A DNA stretch of 64,000 nucleotides from Daedaleopsis sinensis (Eukaryota > Basidiomycota > Agaricomycetes > Polyporales > Polyporaceae). The DNA lies in contig CM066309.1 of assembly GCA_033807695.1 (NCBI GenBank), positions 3,348,001 to 3,412,000 on the forward strand, written 5' to 3'. Under the pieces are notes generated by a model. That model saw nothing but the letters and a program-made list of their open reading frames with translations, was not told where the DNA came from and made no database searches. The translations under genes were made by a program, and so were the position numbers. Below, one piece after another: positions 1 to 9,578 of this stretch (position 1 is its first letter; each line of letters starts with the position of its first letter).

Positions 1-705
1 TGGTAAAGTTGTTGTTGCGCTTCAGGGCGCTTCACTTCTGGCCGGCAAACTCCGGCGACGACACAGACGGTTGGAATTATAAACCTGGCTTGACACCCAA
101 CCACCATCTCACGTTCCTACTCCTCGCAACCATGGCTCGCTCGTTATGCTTTTCAATATGTACCAAGGATAGCGATACAGGGTCGCATGAAGCTCGAATT
201 GCATCCTTCAACGTCGGTCCAGGTCATGGGACGATTACATCACTCTCAGGCCATCTCGGAGCGCATAAGTATATCCTGACTGCTAACGTAGCTATTGCTC
301 CCAACCGGGGTCCCAGACGCCCTCAGCTCATTGGCTGGCAAACCTCACATCCGCGAAGTGCGAACAACCCGCAAATACAACTTGTTGCAAGGGGAAATAT
401 GTATGCGATACAATCGGCCTTGGCGACATAACTGGCTCGCCATCTTTCGCATGCATCCTCCTCCGTAAAAAAGTCTTGTAGCCCTGGGTAATCAAACTGT
501 CTCGCTCTCCTTCATCGTTAACGCCTTTTCATACCGGCTAAACATATCTGCCTTGGCAGAAGGTCCCCGGTGCGTATTTGCCACTACTGGTATGCCAGAT
601 AAACTGCCTGATCATGACCCCACGCAGACGCCGCACTATATCTACCCGTCCCAGTCGTGCTGGGTATCAGCATTCGCCCTCTGATCTTGCACCCCATCTC
701 CCATC
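1..705. other. No recognised gene
   Basis: The left edge carries only an open frame at about 9-431 that begins with a non-ATG codon and resembles no family I know. I see no tRNA or repeat here. It may include the promoter of the aldehyde dehydrogenase that starts at 706. Confidence 0.4.
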
Positions 706-2958
706 ATGCCCTTCGATCTCCCGTACAAAGTCATGCCCGTACCGGCGACGGCCCTCAAGTTCAACACCACCGCGGAGATCGACGAGGTCAGCCCAACGAT
801 TGTCCACGAATGTTTACTGACCATAAGCCGTCTGTAGATATATGAGAGACTCAATAAAACGTTCAAATCTGGCGTGACTCGCCCTCTGGAATACCGCCGC
901 AAGCAGCTCCTCCAGCTCGCACGCATGGTCCAAGACAACCACACTGCGTTCGAAGACGCGCTAATCGCGGACCTCAACAAGCCACGCATGGAAACAACAG
1001 TCGCCGAGGTCTCGCACCTCATCACGGCCATCCTGAACGCGGTCGAGAACCTCGAAGAGTGGGCTGCACCCAAGGCGTGCCCGACCAAGGAGGCCTGGCG
1101 CAGCTCCTGGGGCGCGACCCTTTACAAGGAGCCAAAGGGGGTTGTCCTCATCATATCGTATGTATCTCTCACGTCCGCACTACGCACCTTGGGTGGCTCT
1201 CGCTCTCTCATGGACATGGAGACCACTGCGGCGCTGTGAGCATGGGCTCGACATCCGTGTGTATTGGAGCACTCCTGAATTTGATTCAGCGCTCCGTGAG
1301 CAGAAAAGGTTCGAGCCGCCTTGTGTCGAAATCACGAAGCTCTCGCTTCTGTGCCTCGATAGTCCTTCGCGGCGCTGCGCCAGTTACGGCTTGCGTCCAA
1401 CTCTGCTTCGGTCATGTGGCCCCCTCGCACCCACGCACTCCACCGCTTTGCCCGAGTCTGACGGTTTTGCCCTCTTCAGGCCATGGAACTACCCCCTCGT
1501 GCTCACCGTCAACCCGCTCATCGGTGCGATCGCCGCGGGGTGCCCGACTGTGCTGAAGCCATCTGAGATGGTGCCCACCTTCTGCGAGCTGTTCTCCCGT
1601 CTCCTCCCCGAGTATCTCGACAACAGCGCGTACGCGGTGATTAAGGGCGGCGTACCCGAGACGACGCACGCGCTCGCGCTTCGCTGGGACCACATCTTCT
1701 ACACCGGCAACAGCCGTGTGGGGCGCATCATTGCGAGCGCCGCGGGGAGGAATTTGACTCCTGTCACGCTCGAGCTCGGCGGGAAGAGCGCGGCGGTGGT
1801 GGCGGACGACGTCGCGGACCTCGACCTCGTTGCGAAACGCATCTGGCACGGCAAGATCCAGAACGCCGGGCAGCTGTGTGTCGCGCCCGACTACGCGCTC
1901 GTCGCGAAGCACAGGGTGGGCGCGTTCGTCGAGAGCTTGAAGAAGGCGCATCGCGAGTTCTGGCCGGGCGGCGACGACACGCTGACGGGAGAGACGCCGA
2001 TGAGCAACATCGTGCACCCGACGCACCACGCGCACCTACTCGATATCCTCCGGCGCACGGAGGGCAAGATTGTCTTCGGGGGCGAGGTTCACGCGGACAA
2101 AAGCATCGCGCCCACGATTCTAACGGACGTCCCCGTCGATGATGTTCTCATGCAGGAGTGAGTAACAGCATTCGGGCGACGATCGCGCGCTCACCTTTCT
2201 TTGGCCCGTGCACTGCTGGTGCACTGGCAGAGAGATTTTCGGGCCTTTCCTGCCGATTGTCGCGGTCGACGACATCGACGAGGCGATCAGGGTGATCAAT
2301 TCAAAGTAAGTACTGCCAGCTGTGCTCCAGGCAGCCTCTCGCGCGGTGTCCACTCACACTCGCACTCAGGCCCATCCCACTCGTGTTGTACCTGTTCACA
2401 GACAGCGACGATCTTAAGCACAAGTGTTAGCACAAATGTTCTACTGGACCTCTGCGCGTATTGACATCACCCGCCAGTCCTGCAGCAGACGCGGAGCGGG
2501 CAACTCGTCGTGAACGACGTGATCATGCAGCTGTGCGGTATGTCCCCGCTCGCTCGCGCCTCGGACACCTCGCTCACCCGACCCCACGCGCAGTCCACGA
2601 GATGCCCTTCGGCGGACAGGGCGAATCGGGATGTAAGTCCATCCCCATAAGAGCCATTGTACCAGCTGACGTTGACCACGCCGTATGGCCCCCTCCCCGC
2701 AGATGGCATGTGGTTCGGGCAGACGACGTTCGACGTGTTCACGCACTTCCGCGGGTGCATCACCGTGCCGTTCGGGTGCGTCTCTTCATCTCTCACCGCG
2801 GCTCGCCAGGGGCTGACAGGATGCCCCAATGGCGATCTCCATACTCCGTTACGTGCGGCAGCGAGGAGCCGGTCTTGCAGGGACGGTACCGTCCGTACAC
2901 GGACGACAAGTACCAGTTTGCGTGCGCCCCGGGAAGGGCCAAGATTCCTGACGCATGA
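706..2958 (+). CDS. Aldehyde dehydrogenase, class 3 (fatty aldehyde dehydrogenase-like)
   Basis: Oxidises long-chain or aromatic aldehydes to acids with NAD(P)+. The class 3 fold is clear: GVVLIISPWNYPL is rebuilt across a long intron (1158-1479), followed by NPLIGAIAAGCPTVLKPSE (cofactor domain), LELGGKSA with the general-base Glu, and GQLCVAPDY with the catalytic Cys (about 1870-1895). The C-terminal half, MPFGGQGESGYG then FDVFTHFR, is split by several short introns between 2160 and 2880. The start is the ATG of MPFDLPYK at 706, followed by an intron from about 787 to 836. The last exon reads RYRPYTDDKYQF and stops at 2956-2958. The junction before it (about 2776-2880) is the least certain. 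The 322 bp intron is far longer than its neighbours. Class 3 enzymes are often membrane-tethered by the C-terminus; I see no strong hydrophobic tail here. Confidence 0.9.
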
Positions 2959-3650
2959 CGCGAGGGCCCAGGAGAAGTTGTCGATGAGTGGGTTAGGCCA
3001 TTCCCGTCCTTTCGCATATTCATGCTTCAAGTGTACGAGTATACCCAGTAGGGTTCGGTTCAGATGTGCACGCTTGAGTCTCGCCGTTACGTCTGTGGCG
3101 CAGTGAGCGCGGTCCATGTGAGTGCAGCGGGTCACACACGGTATCGACTAGTCTGCCAGTGGTGGAAGATGTCTACACTCATTTCGCTCTTGAAGTACCA
3201 AGAGGCTACGTACAGACGACGTACAGAAGCTGAATATGACGGACATGCGTCCGTCGTGCATGCGCTCTCTGTTCTTCTCTGTTCTGTTTGGACAGGCCGC
3301 AACCTCCCGACGGCGCAATCTGCTACGTGTGATAAGTACCGAGATATCACCGCCATCTTGCACAGACGTCCTGAAGGCTGGCAGGGAGTCCTGTTCAGGC
3401 CAGCGCTTACCGGGTATACTTGGATTGCAACCGAGAGGTGTCGAAGGCGCTTGTTCACGACAATTGGCTTGAGTTTGAACCTCATCAACTCAGGAACAGG
3501 ACCACCTCGACGAACGTAGATTCACGCCAGATATGTCTGAATCTTTCATCTGAGGGATTAGACCGTAACTCACACACCAATTTCACAGCTCACTTTCCAG
3601 AATTTGGCCACCAGTGGATCCATTGCAACGGGCCTGTTGTTGAATCTGGG
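2959..3650. other. Intergenic, no recognised gene
   Basis: Several short open frames on both strands, none with a recognisable motif or plausible exon chain. It should contain the 3' end of the aldehyde dehydrogenase transcript and the promoter or an unrecognised 5' exon of the RUS-family gene. Confidence 0.4.
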
Positions 3651-5608
3651 ATGGTGCCGGGCGCAGGCTACATAGTCCGCGAGAGGGATGGCTCTGGCCG
3701 GGTGATTGCACAATACGAGAGTGCGCACGAGCAGGCCAGCAAAGGGGAAAAGGTGTTTGGACAAAGCCGTTTGGGTGGACGATAGTCTGACTTCGCTGGT
3801 GATAGCCTCGTCACGCCAGAAGCTTTGACTGGCGCGGTGTCTTGAGCAACATTTTCCTGCCTGAGGGTTATCCCGCAACAGTGTCCGATGGTAAGCTCCC
3901 CCTCTTCACACTCATTGTATCTATGCTGACTGGAGAGTTTGTACAGATTATCTGCAGTACGCTCGTCCGGCTGCTGCTGAATCGAGTCACTGACATTAAA
4001 TGTTACTACGGCGTCAGATACCAGATATGGAATGCCCTGCAAGCATTCTGCAGCTCGCTAGCATCTCTGTTTGCGTCCAGAGCGGTACTCCAAGGTTCGC
4101 CGCCGCATGGTTGAGCGATTGAACACAACAGTGAAGCTGAACTTCTGCTTGTCAGCGCACGGGGTCGGAAACGCATCCGCGTCCGCAACGAACGCGATCT
4201 TGCTCACCGTCATACAAGATATCTTCAGCCGCTTGACCAGTACGTTCACCTCTATACTACGCTGTCCACCCCCAAGACCTCAAGGCGTCACCCTCCGCTT
4301 ACCCGTCTCGTCGCAGCGATCGCGTCTGGGTACTACCTCGGCACCTCCCTCTACCCCGAAGCGAAGACGTACCGCCTCCTCGCCGACATCTTCAACGACG
4401 CCGCGCTCGTCACTGACACGCTCTCGCCGTACCTCGCCACAATTGCGCTCTCGCCGCGGCCCCCGTACGTGGTGCCCGCGGCGGACTCGCCCCTCCGCAT
4501 CGTCGCGCTGTGCCTGAGCGGCGCGTCGCGCGCGCTGTGCGGCGCGGTCGCAGGCGGCTCGAAGGCGGCGCTTGCCGTGCACTTCGCGAGTGCGGGCGCG
4601 CGCCCAGGCGACGTCGGCGATCTGAGCGCGAAGGACGGGAGCAAGGAGACGGTTCTCGCGCTGCTTGGGATGCTCGTACGTGTGCCCGCTACTCGGCCGC
4701 CGTTGCGGGTCCCAGGCTGCTGCTGATGAAGCGCCGTGGTGTGGTGCACGCAGTGCGGGTCGGTGGTGGTGCATTATGTGCACGGCGCGCGGGAGACTTA
4801 CGCAGTGTTGTTTGCGCTCATCGCCTGCCATCTCGCGGCGAACACGATGGCGGTCCGGGTGATCTCCATGCGGTCCTTCAATAGGCAGCGCGCGAGCATC
4901 GCCTGGGGAGTGTACAGGAAATCCGTTCGATGGTGAGTGCACACCGGCAGAGTCGAAACGCGAAGTCTAACTAGCACGGTAGCGCAAGGGAACCCTGAAG
5001 CTGAAGCTGAACCTACAGTGCTTCCCCACAACATCGTGTCGCGCCGGGAGGAGATATTCACGGACCCGTAGTGGATCGGGGCAGAACCGACACGCTGTAC
5101 CCTCGGTGTCCCCTTCGCCGCTCTCATAGGACCATGTGAGACCCACGACCGCCTCCTCCCCTCCATGTTCAACCCCTTCTCGCTCCTCACGCCGCTCGCC
5201 CGGCTCCGCGAAAAGGCCCTGAACGACCGCGAGACGTCCGCCGTCCTCGCGCTGTTCGCGAACGAGCAGTACGTGCTCTGGTACGCCTCCGCCTCCGCCG
5301 CGCCCCTGCGCCTCCGCGTCGCGCTCAAGGCCGGCCACGGCCCGGTCGCGCACCTCAAGGCGTGGGCGCACGCGCACGAGCTCGCGAGGGAGTGCGGGGG
5401 CCGAACCCCTCGCGAGTTCGACGAGCAGCTGCAGATGGCGCGCGCCGCGCTGGAGGGCGTGTCGCGCATGCTGCCTGGGTTCGTGGACGGCGCGAGGGCG
5501 GCGGGGTGGAAGATCGAGGAGGGGGCGCTGGTGGGCGGGTCGCCTGTGACGATGGAGGTGGAGTTGGTGGGGACGGCGGGCCCAGGGGAGGACAGGAAGA
5601 ATGTGTGA
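3651..5608 (+). CDS. RUS-family (DUF647, root UVB sensitive) protein with one in-frame stop
   Basis: Exons join into a RUS/DUF647 protein, a conserved membrane-associated family linked in plants to vitamin B6 and UV-B responses and poorly known in fungi. ATG 3651 starts a frame with ERDGSGRVIAQY. An intron at 3753-3805 leads to NIFLPEGYPATVSD. Small exons then give DYLQYQIWNALQAFCSS and HGVGNASASATNAILL, followed by YRLLADIFNDAALVTD, SRALCGAVAGGSKAAL and AKDGSKETVLALLGML. The exon from 4975 reads TVAQGNPEAEAEPTV and HNIVSRREEIFTDP, then meets TAG at 5069-5071. The same frame continues without another stop through TRCTLGVPFAALIG to GEDRKNV at 5608. The TAG would remove about 180 C-terminal residues. 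A 36-base intron ending at that TAG is too short to be credible. This is either a recent nonsense mutation, a sequencing error or readthrough. Family call is firm; functional status is open. Confidence 0.8.
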
Positions 5609-6240
5609 TGAGGCATGTCTTGCGCACAGGTCGCGCACTCCCGAGAATGAATTCCTCCTTATTCTCATGTATACCAATTTTACGACACGACCACGATAAC
5701 GACCACAGACACAAATCCAACACGACGCTCCCGGGCCCCTGAAAAACAAACACAACCTCAACCCAGCAGAGACCTCGAGAAGTGTGCACTATGTAGTATG
5801 TACAGTACTGCAAGGACTAGGGGTTTCGCCTCGTCTCGCCCGTATATCACTAGCTTAGAGTCCTGTCCTGTCCTATTCTGCGTATGTACGCGCACGGCAT
5901 CGGGATAGAGAGCAACAACAGCAACAAAAGACATAACACAGCAGAGAGCGGGGCGAGGCGTGAATGAGGATGTGGGCGAGGGCGTCGCAAGGGGCGCAGG
6001 GGCGGAGGAGGGGGCGGGAGAGAGCGGGAGAAGCAAACGAGAGAACGTGGGAAGGAGAGACCTGCGAAAAAGAGGAGACCGTGACCATGATAAGCCACGA
6101 AGCGCGAGGGGGCGATGTCCCATGTCGACGATGACGATGAGTACGGACACGTGTTGCTAGAAGTACACTTGAGAGCGAGAGTGGCGGTCGGGACGTTCGA
6201 ACTTCAGACGCGCGGGCGCTCGGTTCTCGTCTCGACATAT
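5609..6240. other. Intergenic between convergent genes
   Basis: Region between the 3' ends of the RUS gene (+) and the FAD oxidase (-). It is purine-rich on the plus strand around 5940-6070 and has low-complexity open frames only. I see no RNA gene or mobile element. Confidence 0.5.
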
Positions 6241-8930
6241 TTATGAGAGCTTGACATGACATTGGTATAGCGGGTCGTCCTGGCCCTTCCAGCCGACTGG
6301 AGACATAGGCACGCGCGAAGAAGAGGTGAGCAGACAGCCGCACGCGCCGTGAGGGAGCCGGGACGTACCACATTGCCAGCAGTCGAGGAGATGGTCCGGA
6401 TCGCTGGTGGACGCACGCATGGTTAGAGAGAGGGCGGCAGTCCCGGAGACGGACACTCACTACTTGCGCTTGATATCGAGCAGCTGCGAGTAGTTATCGC
6501 CCCAGTACGACTGCTCGTGGTCGGGCTCGTAGACATCGCCCTCGTTCTGAGCGCAGCCAACCCGTCAGCAATCACAGCTCGTTCACGAACTGGAAAAAAA
6601 ATCGGATAGAGAAGGCGAGTGGGTGAGAGGAAGGGGCAGCCACTCACAAAGTACGCGCCGCTCCCGGGCGTCAGGTCCCTGAACGTCTGGAGGTGCTCGC
6701 TGAGCGTGCGGTAGCCCGCCTCGCGCTCCGCGAGCGTGTCGTCGTACCCGAACTGCCACTTGATCGACAGGTGCCAGATCGCGTCCCGCCACGCGGGCGT
6801 GAGCGCCGTCGCACCCGCCGCGCCCGCGAGCGGCTTGTACAGCCATGGGGTCGCGGGCACGATGTACGGGCTCGCGAAAGGCAGCGTCGCGTTGATCAGC
6901 GCGCCGAGCTGCGCGCGCCCCTCCGCCGTCGAGAAGAACTTGCTCGGGATGAGGCGCGTGCCGAGCTCGAGCTCGGGGCCGACGACCTGCAGGGGCATTG
7001 GTCAGATTCGTTCACGTCCGGTCCGGTCCGGTCAGGTGAAGGAAGCGAAGGAAAGAGACGCACCGCTTGGGCGGAGGTGACGAACGTGTTGAAGAAGGAG
7101 AGCCAGGAAGGGAACTCCTGGACGACGACCGAGCCGTTACGGGCCTTGACGAAGTCGATGGCCGGCTGCATGGACGTGACCGCCTCCGTGTTATTGAGGA
7201 GCGGGGTCACATGGATGAGCGTCGGGCCCTGTGAACGGTGGGGGTGTCAAGGTTCCCATTGCCTGGGGCCAGAGCGGCGGAAGGGGGACGTACGACGATG
7301 TGCCCGCCCCAGCCGTCGTTCGCCCATCGGAGCGAGTTGTCGACAGTGAGCGTGTACCATGCGCCGATATCTGTCGACGCACTGGGCGTAAACTTGAGAA
7401 CGGCACTGAGGGCATGTAAGTTTCGCATCGGTCAAAAGGTGCAGGCTGCACTCACGCCTGGATAGGAAACTTGGGTTCTACGCGATGAGTAGACTCGATG
7501 ACGACACCGAACGCTGACCCTCCGCCGCCGCGGAGAGCGAAGAATAAGTCCGTATTCTGACATTCGTTCGCGGTCCTGTAGGTGCCGTCAGGCGTCACGA
7601 CCTTGACTTGTACCTGTAAACGAGACTCAGATGCATAACACATTGGCGGCGAGAATCGAACCCACAACACGGTCCGCTGCGAGACCATAGACGGGCGAAA
7701 GAATACTGTGTCCGCCGCCCTAGGCACGAGGTCAGAGAACATATCACTGCACCAGGGGGTAAAGCGTACGAGGAAGTATCCGCCGGAAAAGCCAATGGTC
7801 TGGTGGTACCCGGCGATGATTGTGCGGTTGATGCTGTCCGCGAACTCGTAGAGCTCTTGGGTGAAAACGCCCGCCTGTGAGATTGTCAGAACAAATATGG
7901 ACAGGAAGGTCCGTCCAGCGCTGAAGAAACTCACTCCTGTCGTAATCGCATCGTAAGTCTTACCCGCGCAACCCGCAGGCCTGAACGAGGCGTTGTGCGA
8001 CATCTTAGGAGCGCAAGAGGCATCAGCGAGGGGCGAAGAGAGTTCGAACGGTAAAACTCACCGATCTTAAGCCCGTCATCTGGTAACGGCCGGTTCAGTC
8101 ATCGCTTCTGAATTTACAGAAGCAAGGCACTCACCCATAACGCAAGGGTGTCTTTGCCGCTAGAACGACCCTTATAGTCATGACCCTTGTTCTTTACTGA
8201 AAGACGAACGCCGGTCTGGCGGGAGAACGAGAGAGCCGCTTGTACGTCGGATACGTATTTGACTTCAATCTTAGCGGATCATCTAATGAGGATCACTACG
8301 GCCCTATGACGCGACTAGGACTCACATAATGTGGAGGGACGTTGCCTAGCTGACAGTTGACACCGGTATAAGCGGCAGAATTCGTCGGGTCATTGGAGTC
8401 AAGCAAACACCCTTCCGTTCCCGTCGAGGATTGGCAGGTCTCCCATTGCGGCTAGGTAGGGGAGGTGATTAGCTTTCCAGCTGGCTGAGATATACCATCC
8501 GTCGCGCGTCTACGGGGAACTTCAACGACCGAGCGCACTCCGCCCAGGACTTCATCACGAGTTTCTCCGACATTGTCTCTCGATGCATGGGGTGCGGTGC
8601 GGGCACAAGAGAGAATGAACGACAACTCACGAGCATATATGCGCCGAAATGGTTGACGCGGTATGAGGGATTGGTGTAGTTGGCTTGTAGAGCACTGCAT
8701 GCGGACGGATCGGCGGTGCGGGAGTTGCCCTGGACGGTAGAGAAGCAGGGCGCCTCGAAGGGAACAGCAGATTTGAGCCTGCCTCCAACAGTGAAGTTGA
8801 GCAAGTCAAACTGGTTGAAGGAGTCGGTGGTCGTGGTGGAGTTCGCGTCCTGAGCGAAGACAAGGACATTGTCCACGACAGTGGTAAAAGCGAGCAGAGC
8901 GACGAGCAGGGAGCTCTGTGCGACGACCAT
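6241..8930 (-). CDS. Secreted FAD-linked oxidoreductase (berberine-bridge-like, PCMH-type FAD domain)
   Basis: Flavin oxidase of the FAD_binding_4/BBE class; such enzymes oxidise alcohols, sugars or secondary metabolites in the extracellular space with oxygen as acceptor. ATG at 8930 opens a signal peptide (SLLVALLAFTTVV region). Exons then encode the N-glycosylated start and CFSTVQGNSRTADPSAC. The FAD domain has SVKNKGHDYKGRSSG, whose His is the expected covalent flavin site. It continues with AGYHQTIGFSGGYF joined across an intron to GGGHSILSPVYGLAADRVV, then VKVVTPDGTYRTANE and FFALRGGGGSAFGVV. The substrate region carries the BBE end, YWGDNYSQLLDIKRKYDPDHLLDCWQC, stopping at 6241. Where bicovalent enzymes have a Cys, this one has none obvious, so flavin attachment is probably through one His. 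About eight short introns. It faces the P450 at 9579, hinting at shared control. Substrate unknown. Confidence 0.88.
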
Positions 8931-9578
8931 CGTGGAGGGGAGCCTTCTGTCTTGGCCCTGGCGGAGAGGTGGGGGGTGGAAGGGAGTTAAAAGAGCATGA
9001 GCTCACACTGAGCCCATGCTGCGTCCGAGACTCGAGCTATATAGATGAAGCTGCTAATCAATTGCTTTCCAGATGGAAACACATACATATGGGATCTGTT
9101 AATGATTACGAGAGTCTTCAGGTACCAGGGCTCAAGCCATCAATGCATCAACCACCTCAAAGTTCAAATGCCCTGACTTTACCGGCATCCCTCTGCCGTC
9201 CTTTCGCTGCTTTAATGCTTGATGAGTCGTAGTGAGCAGGCGATCCTCTGTGAGTCCAAGTCCAAGAGCCGTAATAGCATACCACAGATCGCGGGGTGAG
9301 TTGCATTCTCACGAAAGTACAAGCAGCTCCCAACTTCCGAGTCGTGTTGGACCATCACATGATCGTGATCAAAGTCCGACAGAGCGGAGAGTGTATTAAG
9401 TACAGCTCCGGCTTGATCGCCGATTGTCATCCGCAATCTCCGAAGATTTACGATTTACGAGCCTCCTCCTGCCACCACCACGCCTGCGGCCATACTTATA
9501 CATATAAGTAAACGCTGTCGCGATCTTGGCCACAGTGCCGTACGCGTGCCTAGCGTCTTCACTTGGCATCGGCTCGCT
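8931..9578. promoter_or_regulatory. Shared promoter region of FAD oxidase (-) and P450 (+)
   Basis: The two start codons face each other across about 650 bp with no convincing gene between. A palindromic CTATATAG lies near 9037-9044, about 110 bp upstream of the oxidase ATG, and an AT-rich TATA-like stretch (near 9495-9510) lies 70-85 bp before the P450 ATG. These are candidate core promoters seen by eye; no operator or named factor site can be assigned. Confidence 0.45.

Noticed and set aside
9..431. Open frame of 140 codons at the left edge
   Set aside because: It starts with TTG, has no motif, and has no coding-like context.
1142..2161. A long separate frame overlapping the ALDH
   Set aside because: Its first part lies inside the 322 bp intron; only the portion from 1480 on is ALDH coding sequence.
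5035..5071. A 36-base intron (GTGTCGCG...CCGTAG) that would remove the TAG in the RUS gene
   Set aside because: It is too short for a spliceosomal intron and would delete conserved RREEIF residues.
7645..7690. tRNA-like GGGTTCGATTCTCGCC on the minus strand
   Set aside because: It lies at an exon-intron junction of the FAD oxidase and no cloverleaf can be formed.
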